Shown here one piece after another: positions 6,988 through 16,095 of a stretch of DNA of 64,000 bases. The notes beneath the pieces are model-generated. The model searched no databases, had not been told where the DNA came from, and saw only the letters and a list, made by a program, of their open reading frames with translations. Position numbers and translations under genes: made by a program. The DNA is from Sulfitobacter sp. M39 (GTDB taxonomy: Bacteria > Pseudomonadota > Alphaproteobacteria > Rhodobacterales > Rhodobacteraceae). The stretch lies in the NCBI RefSeq assembly GCF_021735935.1, contig NZ_WMDZ01000001.1, positions 2,542,001 to 2,606,000 on the forward strand. The letters are read 5' to 3'. The first letter of the stretch is position 1, and the number at the start of each line of letters is the position of its first letter.

Positions 6988-9408
6988 TTAGAACGGAACG
7001 TCATCCGATGCGCTCAGATAGCGCGACACGACCTTCTTGACCCCGGCCTTGTCAAAGCTGATCTCAAGCTTATCCCCTTCGATTCCAACAACTTCGCCAT
7101 AGCCAAATTTCTGGTGGAACACCCGCTCCCCCATTGCAAAACTGCTGACGGCGGACATGTCGATCGTCACATTTCGGGCTTCCGAAGGCTGGCTCACGCT
7201 GCGCGCTTGGCTGCGCGTCTGCAATCTGCGCCACCCCGGAGAATTATATACATTCGCTTCAGCGGCTTTTTCATGTAGATTCGATTTGGGCATCGCAGCG
7301 CCATACCCGCCACCATACAGACCCGGCGGGGTCAGCACATCCACATGGGCTTCGGGAAGTTCGTCGATAAACCGTGACGGCATGGCGCTTTGCCACTGAC
7401 CAAACACGCGGCGGTTGGCCGCAAAAGAGATCGTGCAAAGCTGCTCTGCCCGGGTGATTCCGACATAGGCAAGCCGCCGCTCTTCCTCCAGCCCCTTCAG
7501 GCCGGATTCGTCCATCGATCGCTGCGACGGAAACAGCCCATCCTCCCAGCCGGGAAGAAACACCGCGGGAAACTCAAGCCCCTTGGCCGCGTGCAACGTC
7601 ATGATCGACACTTTCGCGCCGCCATTGTCGCTTTCATTATCCATAATCAAGCTGACGTGTTCCAGAAAACCTTGAAGATTCTCGAACTGCTCCAACGCTT
7701 TAACCAGCTCCTTCAGGTTCTCGAGCCGCCCCGGAGCTTCCGGCGTTTTGTCGTTCTGCCAAAACCCAGTATATCCGCTTTCATCCAAAATAATCTGCGC
7801 CAATTCCACATGGCTGACTTCGGGCGGGCCATATTCCTCGTGAAACAGCGGCGCACCTTCATCGATGACGCTATCGTCATCAACCACAGTCTGTAGGCGC
7901 GGGCCCTGCGCCAGTTCGGACCAGCGCTGAATCCCGTCGATGAGCAAACGCAACTGCGCCGCACCACGACCGCCAATCCCGCCATTCGCCAAAAGGATCC
8001 GCGCCCCCTCCACCAGGTTCACACCGTTTTCGCGCGCGGTTTTCTGTATATTTTGTTGCGCTTTATCACCCAAACCACGCTTGGGCGTGTTTACGATTCT
8101 CTCAAAAGCAAGATCGTCATCAGGCGAGGTAACCACCCTGAAATAGGCCATGGCGTCGCGAATTTCTAACCGTTCATAGAAACGCGGGCCACCGATCACG
8201 CGGTACGGTAGGCCAATGGTCAGGAAACGATCCTCGAACGCGCGCATCTGGTGCGATGCCCGTACAAGAATCGCCATATCGTCCAATGTGTATGGATCAA
8301 GCTCGCGTGTGCCGCGCTGCAACGCTTCGATTTCGTCGCCGATCCAACGCGCCTCTTCCTCGCCATCCCAATGGCCGATAAGACGCAGCTTTTCACCCTC
8401 CCGGGATTCCGTCCACAAGGTCTTGCCCAAACGCCCCTCATTTCCTGCGATCACGCCCGAAGCGGCCGCCAGGATGTGCGGTGTTGACCGGTAATTCTGT
8501 TCCAACCGCACCACATGAGCGCCGGGAAAATCTTTTTCGAACCGCAGGATGTTGCCAACCTCGGCCCCTCGCCATCCGTAGATCGACTGGTCGTCATCCC
8601 CGACACAGCAGATATTCTTGTGGCCAGAGGCCAGCAGACGGAGCCACAAATACTGTGCCACGTTGGTATCCTGATACTCATCCACCAGAATATATTTGAA
8701 CCACCGCTGATATTGCCCCAGCACGTCTTCGTGCTGCTGGAAGATGGTGACCATATGCAGCAGCAAATCACCGAAGTCGCAGGCGTTCAGATCTTTAAGC
8801 CGCGCTTGATACTGCGCATAAAGCTCCGCCCCGCGGTGGTTATAGGCCCCCGCATCGGCCGTAGGAATTTTGTCGGGCGTCAATGCGCGATTTTTCCAGC
8901 TATCAATAACGCCTGACAGCAAACGTGCGGGCCAACGTTTGTCATCAATCCCTTCCGCCTTGATCAACTGCTTGAGCAGACGCAGCTGGTCATCCGTGTC
9001 CAGAATGGTGAAGTTCGACTTTAGCCCGACCAATTCAGCATGGCGGCGCAACAGCTTGACGCAAATCGCATGAAACGTACCCAGCCAAGGCATCCCTTCA
9101 ATGCTCTGCCCCAGCATATGCCCCACACGGTTTTTCATCTCGCGCGCGGCCTTATTGGTGAAGGTTACCGCGAGAATCTCGTTCGGGCGGGCGCGCCCGG
9201 CGTTCATCAGATGCACGATCCGTGCCGTCAAAGCCTTGGTCTTGCCCGTGCCTGCCCCCGCGAGCATCAAGACAGGGCCGTCCATCTGCTCCACCGCGGC
9301 ACGCTGGGCCGGATTTAGCCCATCAAGATAGGGTTGCGGACGCGCAGCCATAGCGCGCGATGATAGGGAAGCGCCCTCAAAGGCGGCCATTTCGTCAAAA
9401 TCATTCAT
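6988..9408 (-). CDS. ATP-dependent 3'-5' DNA helicase, UvrD/PcrA family
   Basis: An 806-residue superfamily 1 helicase for nucleotide excision and mismatch repair and for clearing replication obstacles. It shows the Q/Walker A region (LAGAGTGKTKALTARI), motif II VDEYQDTN, motif III GDDDQSIYGWRGA, motif IV EQNYRS, motif V TLHAAKGLEFPAVF and motif VI EERRLAYVGITRA. The C-terminus (about residues 735-800) has the PcrA/UvrD Tudor-like fold sequence GERVFHQKFGYGEVVGIEGD that contacts RNA polymerase. Length and domain order are those of alphaproteobacterial UvrD/PcrA. It is monocistronic. Confidence 0.95.
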   Translation of the reverse strand: MNDFDEMAAFEGASLSSRAMAARPQPYLDGLNPAQRAAVEQMDGPVLMLAGAGTGKTKALTARIVHLMNAGRARPNEILAVTFTNKAAREMKNRVGHMLGQSIEGMPWLGTFHAICVKLLRRHAELVGLKSNFTILDTDDQLRLLKQLIKAEGIDDKRWPARLLSGVIDSWKNRALTPDKIPTADAGAYNHRGAELYAQYQARLKDLNACDFGDLLLHMVTIFQQHEDVLGQYQRWFKYILVDEYQDTNVAQYLWLRLLASGHKNICCVGDDDQSIYGWRGAEVGNILRFEKDFPGAHVVRLEQNYRSTPHILAAASGVIAGNEGRLGKTLWTESREGEKLRLIGHWDGEEEARWIGDEIEALQRGTRELDPYTLDDMAILVRASHQMRAFEDRFLTIGLPYRVIGGPRFYERLEIRDAMAYFRVVTSPDDDLAFERIVNTPKRGLGDKAQQNIQKTARENGVNLVEGARILLANGGIGGRGAAQLRLLIDGIQRWSELAQGPRLQTVVDDDSVIDEGAPLFHEEYGPPEVSHVELAQIILDESGYTGFWQNDKTPEAPGRLENLKELVKALEQFENLQGFLEHVSLIMDNESDNGGAKVSIMTLHAAKGLEFPAVFLPGWEDGLFPSQRSMDESGLKGLEEERRLAYVGITRAEQLCTISFAANRRVFGQWQSAMPSRFIDELPEAHVDVLTPPGLYGGGYGAAMPKSNLHEKAAEANVYNSPGWRRLQTRSQARSVSQPSEARNVTIDMSAVSSFAMGERVFHQKFGYGEVVGIEGDKLEISFDKAGVKKVVSRYLSASDDVPF

Positions 9409-9757
9409 GCGGCCAATCTATCCCGCGCACGCACCAAATAAAAGACACGTTCGCAAAATGTTCCCGCCGCGTTTTCTATAAAGCAGCGGCGGTTTGCTAG
9501 CCGTCTAGCGTCAAAGCCGCAGGAATTATTGTTATCTGTCTCTCCTTATTACTCATGTCATTGCATAGTTACGATCGCGCCCTCGTCTCGGCGTAGCACC
9601 CCACCTCTTTCCAAATGATTAAAAATCCCCCGCGGACCGCAAAAAAACTTCTACTTGCACACCGCGTCAAACAGACGCAACAATGCCGCAGCGCAGCGTT
9701 AGCGCGCGTTCTAGACGCTTGAAAATTAAGATTTCTCGCCAGCAGGAAGGCCTAGCT
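9409..9757. other. Intergenic region between uvrD and pyc
   Basis: A 349-bp divergent promoter region. It holds one copy of the 20-bp dispersed repeat (9609-9628). I see no RNA gene and no convincing small open frame. The pyc ribosome binding site AGGAAGG lies near 9745. Confidence 0.6.
9609..9628 (-). repeat. 20-bp intergenic repeat, copy A
   Basis: On the minus strand GGATTTTTAATCATTTGGAA. It fits the consensus GGATTT-N5-CATTTGGAA shared by five intergenic sites in this window. It is preceded on that strand by CGCGGGG. Confidence 0.7.
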
Positions 9758-12700
9758 ATGACCGACTTTAAGAAAATTCTAATCGCGAACCGCGGCGAGA
9801 TCGCCATTCGAATTATGCGCGCGGCCAACGAGATGGGAAAAAAGACGGTCGCCGTTTTCGCCGAGGAAGATAAGCTGGGCCTACACCGTTTCAAGGCCGA
9901 TGAAGCCTACCGGATCGGGGCCGGTTTGGGGCCTGTCGCCGCCTATCTGAGCATCGATGAAATCATCCGCGTGGCCAAAGCCTCGGGCGCGGATGCGATC
10001 CACCCGGGCTATGGGCTATTGTCAGAAAACCCTGATTTTGTAGATGCTTGCGCGCAGAACGGTATTACTTTTATCGGGCCGCGTGCGGAAACAATGCGCG
10101 CCTTGGGCGATAAGGCCAGCGCGCGACGCGTGGCGATGGAGGCCGGTGTGCCGGTCGTACCCGCGACAGAGGTTCTAGGCGATGATATGGAGGCCGTCCG
10201 CGAACAGGCGGCAGAGGTTGGCTACCCGCTGATGCTCAAGGCGTCCTGGGGCGGCGGGGGGCGCGGCATGCGCCCTATCGCGAATGAAGACGAACTTAAA
10301 GAAAAAGTGATGGAAGGCCGGCGCGAGGCCGAGGCGGCCTTTGGCAATGGCGAAGGCTATCTGGAAAAGATGATCCTGAAGGCGCGCCATGTCGAGGTGC
10401 AGATTTTGGGCGACAGCCACGGTGAAATCTACCATCTATTTGAAAGAGATTGTTCCGTTCAGCGTCGCAACCAAAAGGTCGTCGAGCGCGCGCCTGCCCC
10501 CTATCTGACCGAAGAACAACGCGCCGAAATTTGCGAATTGGGCCGCAAAATCTGTGCGCATGTTAACTATGAATGTGCCGGTACGGTCGAATTTTTGATG
10601 GATATGGACAACGGGAAGTTCTATTTTATCGAGGTAAATCCACGGGTTCAGGTCGAACACACGGTCACCGAAGAGGTCACCGGCATCGATATCGTACAGG
10701 CGCAAATATTAATTGCCGAAGGCAAGACAATCGCCGAGGCGACGGGCAAGGCCTCGCAGGCAGATGTGCAGCTGAACGGCCATGCGTTGCAGACGCGGAT
10801 TACCACCGAAGACCCCCAAAACAACTTCATTCCTGATTATGGCCGCATCACCGCCTTTCGGGAGGCCACCGGCATGGGCATCCGCTTGGACGGCGGTACC
10901 GCCTATTCGGGTGGGGTGATCACGCGCTATTACGACAGCCTTTTGGTCAAGGTGACGGCGAAAGCTCAAACGCCCGAGCAAGCGATCGCCCGCATGGACC
11001 GCGCCCTACGCGAGTTCCGCATCCGGGGCGTGTCGACAAACATCGCCTTTGTCGAAAATTTGCTGAAACACCCGACCTTCCTCGATAATAGCTACCACAC
11101 CAAGTTTATCGACCAGACGCCCGAGCTTTTTACCTTTGAAAAGCGCCGCGACCGGGCGACCAAAGTGTTAACATATATCGCTGATATTACAGTGAACGGG
11201 CACCCTGAAACCAAAGGGTTCGAACGCCCTGCGGCGGCCGTCCGCGCGCCGCAGCCCCCCGGAGCCCGGGCCGAGCCGATGATGGGCACCCGTAACCTGC
11301 TTGAACAAAAAGGGCCGCAGGCTGTTGCCGATTGGATGGGGCAGCAGCGGCAACTCTTGATCACCGACACCACCATGCGTGACGGCCATCAGTCATTGCT
11401 CGCGACGCGGATGCGCAGTCATGACATGATCAAGGTTGCCCCGGCCTATGCCGCTAATCTTCCACAACTTTTCTCGATGGAGTGCTGGGGCGGTGCGACC
11501 TTCGACGTGGCCTACCGGTTCTTGCAAGAATGTCCGTGGCAACGCCTGCGCGACCTGCGTGCCGCCCTGCCAAACGTGATGACGCAGATGCTGCTGCGCG
11601 GGTCGAATGGCGTGGGCTATACCAATTATCCGGACAATGTAGTGCAGGAATTTGTCCGCGTGGCCGCAACCGAAGGTGTCGATGTTTTCCGCGTGTTTGA
11701 TAGCCTGAACTGGGTTGAAAACATGCGTGTCGCGATGGACGCGGTGATTGAAAACGGTAAGATTTGCGAAGGTACCGTTTGCTATACCGGCGACATTTTT
11801 GATCCGGACCGATCCAAATACAGCCTGAAATATTATGTCGCTATGGGCAAGGAACTGAAAGCGGCCGGCGCCCATGTTCTGGGCCTGAAAGACATGGCCG
11901 GCGTGCTCAAGCCGAATGCTGCCAAAGTATTGATCAAAGCGCTGAAATCCGAGGTCGGCCTGCCGATCCATTTCCACACGCATGACACCGCAGGCACGGC
12001 TACCGCGACGATCATGGCAGCCTCCGAGGCAGGCGTGGACGCGGTAGATTGCGCTATGGACGCGCTATCGGGCAACACGTCTCAGGCGACGCTCGGGTCC
12101 GTGGTCGAAGCGCTGAAACACACAGATCGCGACACGGGCCTGTCGATGGACGCGGTGCGCGAAATCTCTAACTACTGGGAAGAAGTGCGTGGCGAATATG
12201 CCGCGTTCGAGACCGGCATGCAGGCCCCTTCCTCCGAAGTCTATCTGCACGAGATGCCCGGCGGGCAGTTCACCAACCTCAAGGCGCAGGCCGCATCGAT
12301 GGGGCTGGATGATCGTTGGCCCGAGGTCGCCAAAACCTACGCCGAGGTGAACCAGATGTTTGGTGATATCGTCAAGGTGACGCCGTCGTCCAAAGTGGTC
12401 GGCGACATGGCTCTGATGATGGTATCCCAAGGGTTAACCCGCGCGCAGGTCGAAGACCCGAAGGCGGAAATGTCCTTTCCTGAAAGTGTGATCGACATGA
12501 TGCGCGGCAATCTGGGCCAGCCTCCGGGCGGGTTCCCTGACGCGATTGTCGACAAAATCCTCAAAGGCGAAAAACCGAACACGGAACGCCCCGGTGCCCA
12601 TCTGCCCCCTGCCGATCTTGAAGCGACACGCAAGGAATTGCGCGACCTTCTGGAAGGGGCTCAGGTAGAAGAAGATGACCTGTCGGGGTACCTCATGTAC

Positions 12701-13198
12701 CCGAAGGTTTTCCTGGATTACATGGGCCGTCACCGGACCTATGGCCCTGTCCGTGTATTGCCGACCCGTACCTTCTTCTACGGGATGGAACCGGGCGAAG
12801 AGATCACCGCGGAAATCGACCCGGGCAAGACGCTGGAAATTCGTCTGCAAGCCTTGAGCGAGACCAATGAAGACGGCGACGTTAAGGTCTTTTTTGAACT
12901 GAATGGCCAGCCGCGCGTGGTGCGCGTGCCCAACCGGATGGTCAAAGCGACGACTGCACAGCGTCCCAAGGCCGAGATCGGCAACGTCAATCACATCGGA
13001 GCGCCGATGCCGGGGGTTGTTGCCTCGGTCGGGGCGACGGTTGGTCAAAAAGTCAAATCAGGCGATCTGCTGCTAACCATCGAGGCGATGAAAATGGAAA
13101 CCGGTATCCACGCGGACCGCGATGCTGTCGTCAAAGCGGTGCATGTCACGCCCGGGGGCCAGATCGACGCCAAGGATCTGCTGGTCGAGTTGGAGTGA
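9758..13198 (+). CDS. pyc: Pyruvate carboxylase
   Basis: A 1146-residue biotin enzyme that makes oxaloacetate from pyruvate, bicarbonate and ATP (anaplerosis). The domains run in order. Biotin carboxylase occupies residues 1-450 (KILIANRGEIA at the N-terminus, ATP-grasp loop GGGGRGMR). The carboxyltransferase HMGL-like domain follows from about 530 (TTMRDGHQSLLATRMR), then the PYC C-terminal domain. The biotinyl domain is at the end, with EAMKMETG carrying the biotinylated lysine. The start at 9758 follows AGGAAGG and gives the family N-terminus. It is single-polypeptide (alpha4 type), alone in its transcript apart from the VOC gene 4 bp downstream. Confidence 0.97.
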   Translation: MTDFKKILIANRGEIAIRIMRAANEMGKKTVAVFAEEDKLGLHRFKADEAYRIGAGLGPVAAYLSIDEIIRVAKASGADAIHPGYGLLSENPDFVDACAQNGITFIGPRAETMRALGDKASARRVAMEAGVPVVPATEVLGDDMEAVREQAAEVGYPLMLKASWGGGGRGMRPIANEDELKEKVMEGRREAEAAFGNGEGYLEKMILKARHVEVQILGDSHGEIYHLFERDCSVQRRNQKVVERAPAPYLTEEQRAEICELGRKICAHVNYECAGTVEFLMDMDNGKFYFIEVNPRVQVEHTVTEEVTGIDIVQAQILIAEGKTIAEATGKASQADVQLNGHALQTRITTEDPQNNFIPDYGRITAFREATGMGIRLDGGTAYSGGVITRYYDSLLVKVTAKAQTPEQAIARMDRALREFRIRGVSTNIAFVENLLKHPTFLDNSYHTKFIDQTPELFTFEKRRDRATKVLTYIADITVNGHPETKGFERPAAAVRAPQPPGARAEPMMGTRNLLEQKGPQAVADWMGQQRQLLITDTTMRDGHQSLLATRMRSHDMIKVAPAYAANLPQLFSMECWGGATFDVAYRFLQECPWQRLRDLRAALPNVMTQMLLRGSNGVGYTNYPDNVVQEFVRVAATEGVDVFRVFDSLNWVENMRVAMDAVIENGKICEGTVCYTGDIFDPDRSKYSLKYYVAMGKELKAAGAHVLGLKDMAGVLKPNAAKVLIKALKSEVGLPIHFHTHDTAGTATATIMAASEAGVDAVDCAMDALSGNTSQATLGSVVEALKHTDRDTGLSMDAVREISNYWEEVRGEYAAFETGMQAPSSEVYLHEMPGGQFTNLKAQAASMGLDDRWPEVAKTYAEVNQMFGDIVKVTPSSKVVGDMALMMVSQGLTRAQVEDPKAEMSFPESVIDMMRGNLGQPPGGFPDAIVDKILKGEKPNTERPGAHLPPADLEATRKELRDLLEGAQVEEDDLSGYLMYPKVFLDYMGRHRTYGPVRVLPTRTFFYGMEPGEEITAEIDPGKTLEIRLQALSETNEDGDVKVFFELNGQPRVVRVPNRMVKATTAQRPKAEIGNVNHIGAPMPGVVASVGATVGQKVKSGDLLLTIEAMKMETGIHADRDAVVKAVHVTPGGQIDAKDLLVELE

Positions 13199-13202
13199 TC
13201 CC

Positions 13203-13589
13203 ATGCGCCTTTCTGCCCTGACCCTGATCGTTCCCAGCTACGACGAAGGAATATCCTTTTACTGTGGCACGATGGGGTTCGAGCTGACACAGGACGAGGA
13301 CCAGGGGCATAAACGCTGGGTGCGCGTCACCCCTTCGGGTGGCGGCACCGGCTTTATCCTCGCCGAACCGGGCGACGATGTTCAGCGTGCAGCGATTGGG
13401 AACCAAGGTGCGGGGCGTGTCTGGTTGTTTCTAGAGACCGAGGATTTTGCCCGCGACCATGCCCGACTTTTGGCTGGGGGCGTAACATTCGAAGAAGCCC
13501 CCCGCCATGAACCCTATGGCACTGTCGCCGTTTTTCGCGACGTATTCGGCCATCGATGGGATCTGATCGAGCCGCGCACGCCCCCCTAA
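13203..13589 (+). CDS. VOC (glyoxalase/bleomycin resistance fold) protein
   Basis: A 128-residue single-domain VOC protein with the two beta-alpha-beta-beta-beta modules: N-terminal SALTLIVPSYDEGISFYCGTMG, and C-terminal GTVAVFRDVFGHRWDLIEP, with an E near the end as is usual for the metal site. A classic glyoxalase I metal set is not complete, so substrate is unknown. The start is 4 bp after the pyc stop, which suggests co-transcription; VOC neighbours of acyl-CoA/pyruvate enzymes may be epimerase-like, but nothing here proves that. Confidence 0.85.
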   Translation: MRLSALTLIVPSYDEGISFYCGTMGFELTQDEDQGHKRWVRVTPSGGGTGFILAEPGDDVQRAAIGNQGAGRVWLFLETEDFARDHARLLAGGVTFEEAPRHEPYGTVAVFRDVFGHRWDLIEPRTPP

Positions 13590-13693
13590 AGAAAGCATCG
13601 GCCCTGGCACTTGGGGCCGGATGCATTCTGTCGCATTGAACAGGCCCGTTCCGCTGCTACGTTCACGCTTAGCATGACAGATGGACGGCTCCC

Positions 13694-14176
13694 ATGCCCT
13701 ATGAATGGAAAACACGGCCCGACGCGTCGACGCAGGTTCTTTGCCTGCGGCCGCACCAATCCCTGCCGGCAAAGGGATTCGCCAGCTTTATCCTCATCAC
13801 GTTCGTCCTAATTCTGACCCCCGTTCTGCCACTGTTGGGGACTGTTTTGCTGTGGGGGCTTCTTCCTTTCATGCTGGCCGCCGTCGCGGCGATGTATTGG
13901 GCGCTACAGCGCAACCATAAGGCCAGACAGATTGAAGAAGTGTTTACGCTCGACCACAATACAGCACATTTATCCCATCTCACCGCGCGCGGAGAGGTCA
14001 AGGAATGGCAGTGCAACCGGCATTGGGCCGTCGTGACGAAATATGAAAAAGACGGCCCCGTACCCCACTATGTGACCCTGCGCGGCATGGGCCGCGAGGT
14101 CGAAATCGGGACCTTCCTGAGCGAAGAAGAAAGGATCGCCCTTTATGACGAGCTGAACCGTTCGCTGATGCGCTGA
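13694..14176 (+). CDS. DUF2244 membrane protein
   Basis: A 160-residue protein with two closely spaced membrane helices (about residues 30-70, SFILITFVLILTPVLPLLGT and onwards) followed by a soluble DUF2244-type C-terminal domain (RHWAVVTKYE, LRGMGREVEIGTFLSEEER). The family occurs widely in alphaproteobacteria, often near cytochrome oxidase or respiratory genes. No function is established. It is preceded by a 104-bp gap after the VOC gene and is convergent with yqeY. Confidence 0.87.
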   Translation: MPYEWKTRPDASTQVLCLRPHQSLPAKGFASFILITFVLILTPVLPLLGTVLLWGLLPFMLAAVAAMYWALQRNHKARQIEEVFTLDHNTAHLSHLTARGEVKEWQCNRHWAVVTKYEKDGPVPHYVTLRGMGREVEIGTFLSEEERIALYDELNRSLMR

Positions 14177-14179
14177 GCC

Positions 14180-14638
14180 TTAGCTCAGCCGCTCTTTCAC
14201 TTTGGGACCGACCGCGCCAAAATCCATTTGCCCCGTGTACTTACCTTTAAGCAGGCCGATCACCTTGCCCATGTCACGGATCGATGTCGCACCCACTTCG
14301 GCAATGGCGGCATCGACGGCTTTGGCGGTTTCTTCTTCGGTCAGCTGACGGGGCAGAAACTCTTCGATCACGGCAATCTCTTCACGCTCGCGATCCGCAA
14401 GATCAAGCCGCCCGCCCTCTTCATAGGCGCGTACGGATTCCATACGTTGTTTCGCCATTTTACCTAAAATCGCGAGCACTTCGGCATCGCCAACACCCGT
14501 GTCGCCCTCATCAGCACGCGCCGCGATGTCTTTATCCTTGATCGCCGCATTGATCAGCCGCAGGGTCGACAGCCGGTCCGCCGCCTTGTCTTTCATTGCC
14601 TGTTTCAGTGCATCCGAGATGCGAGTGCGCAGTACCAT
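14180..14638 (-). CDS. GatB/YqeY domain protein
   Basis: A 152-residue all-helical protein of the YqeY family, related to the tRNA-binding tail of the GatB amidotransferase subunit. Recognisable stretches are MVLRTRISDALKQAMK, RLSTLRLINAAIKD and the C-terminal GLLKGKYTGQMDFGAV. It probably binds tRNA or supports translation, but the role is unproven. The start at 14638 has AAGGA 8 nt upstream; another ATG two codons earlier is too close to it. It is divergent from carA, a common arrangement in this group. Confidence 0.9.
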   Translation of the reverse strand: MVLRTRISDALKQAMKDKAADRLSTLRLINAAIKDKDIAARADEGDTGVGDAEVLAILGKMAKQRMESVRAYEEGGRLDLADREREEIAVIEEFLPRQLTEEETAKAVDAAIAEVGATSIRDMGKVIGLLKGKYTGQMDFGAVGPKVKERLS

Positions 14639-14837
14639 TACCATCGTCCTTTTGACCCTAGGGGGTATTAAGCCGTGCAACATAGAGATATTGCGCGGCG
14701 CAGGCAATGCCACAAGCCTCGCCCAACCCACTGAAAATTAACGATATTTCATTTTCAACCTGCTATTGACCCCGACGAAATGCGGCTTTAGGTTGCCACC
14801 GTTTAGCTCCATATACCTGCCGCTGGAGGCCCCCGAC

Positions 14838-15998
14838 ATGACCGCGACCACATCACCTCGTCCGACTGCCTGCCTGGCGCTAGCGGACGGATCGATTTTC
14901 TACGGCATGGGCTTTGGCGCAACGGGAGAGACCGTGGCCGAGCTATGCTTTAATACAGCGATGACCGGCTATCAGGAAATCATGACCGACCCGTCCTACG
15001 CGGGGCAGATCGTGACCTTTACCTTCCCCCACATCGGCAATACCGGCACAAACCCCGAAGATGACGAAACCGGCGATCCGGTCGCAGCGGGGATGGTTGT
15101 CAAATGGATGCCCACCGACCCGAGCAACTGGCGTTCGGTCCAGCCGTTGTCCGAATGGCTGGCGTCGCGCGGGCGCATCGCGATTGGTGGTATTGACACA
15201 CGCCGCCTGACCCGCGCCATCCGGCAGCAAGGGGCCCCTCACGCGGCGTTAGCGCATAATCCCGACGGCGTTTTCGACGTCGAAGCGCTGGTCGCCGCCG
15301 CACGCGGTTTCGCGGGCCTGGAAGGCATGGATCTGGCGAAAGATGTCAGCTGCAAACAATCCTACCGCTGGAATGAAATGCGGTGGGCTTGGCCCGACGG
15401 CTATACCGCGCAGGAAAACGCACCTCATAAAGTGGTCGCGATCGACTACGGTGCCAAGCGCAACATCCTACGCTGCCTTGCTTCGGCCGGCTGCGACGTC
15501 ACGGTGCTGCCCGCCTCTGCCACGTATGAAGATGTGATGGCGCATAATCCTGACGGGGTTTTCCTGTCGAACGGCCCCGGCGATCCGGCGGCGACCGGCG
15601 TGTATGCCGTGCCGATGATCAAGGAGGTCATCGAAAAGACAGAGCTTCCGGTTTTCGGCATTTGCCTTGGCCACCAGATGCTTGCGCTGGCTCTTGGGGG
15701 GCATACGGTCAAGATGGGTCACGGTCACCACGGCGCGAACCATCCCGTTAAGGACATTGATACCGGCAAGGTCGAAATCACCTCGATGAACCATGGTTTT
15801 GCCGTCGATGCGCAAAGCCTGCCAAGCGGTGTGGTTGAAACCCATCAGTCGCTGTTTGACGGTTCCAACTGCGGCATCCGGATGGAGGGGCGGCCCGTCT
15901 GGTCCGTCCAGCACCACCCCGAAGCCAGCCCCGGCCCGCAAGACAGTTTCTATCTGTTTGAACGCTTTGCCGCGGCGATGGCAGAACGGGCCAGCTGA
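14838..15998 (+). CDS. carA: Carbamoyl-phosphate synthase small (glutaminase) subunit
   Basis: A 386-residue subunit that hydrolyses glutamine and passes ammonia to CarB, supplying carbamoyl phosphate for pyrimidines and arginine. The N-terminal CPSase domain (LADGSIFYGMGFGA, FNTAMTGYQEIMTDPSY) precedes a class I glutamine amidotransferase with the nucleophile in GICLGHQ and the catalytic His/Glu in VQHHPEASPGP. The chosen ATG follows GGAGG by 8 nt. carB is not in the window, as in many alphaproteobacteria. Confidence 0.97.
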   Translation: MTATTSPRPTACLALADGSIFYGMGFGATGETVAELCFNTAMTGYQEIMTDPSYAGQIVTFTFPHIGNTGTNPEDDETGDPVAAGMVVKWMPTDPSNWRSVQPLSEWLASRGRIAIGGIDTRRLTRAIRQQGAPHAALAHNPDGVFDVEALVAAARGFAGLEGMDLAKDVSCKQSYRWNEMRWAWPDGYTAQENAPHKVVAIDYGAKRNILRCLASAGCDVTVLPASATYEDVMAHNPDGVFLSNGPGDPAATGVYAVPMIKEVIEKTELPVFGICLGHQMLALALGGHTVKMGHGHHGANHPVKDIDTGKVEITSMNHGFAVDAQSLPSGVVETHQSLFDGSNCGIRMEGRPVWSVQHHPEASPGPQDSFYLFERFAAAMAERAS

Positions 15999-16095
15999 GC
16001 TTGGTAATTGCGGGCGTTCTCTTCATCCGCAATTAACACCCCCTTAAGGCATCTCTGCCACGTTCGTCCCATTCCGAGAGGAAGGGATTCGCCTG

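Noticed and set aside
14642..14731. Longer YqeY start
   Set aside because: The extra 30 residues are not family-like and the ribosome binding site AAGGA fits the ATG at 14638.
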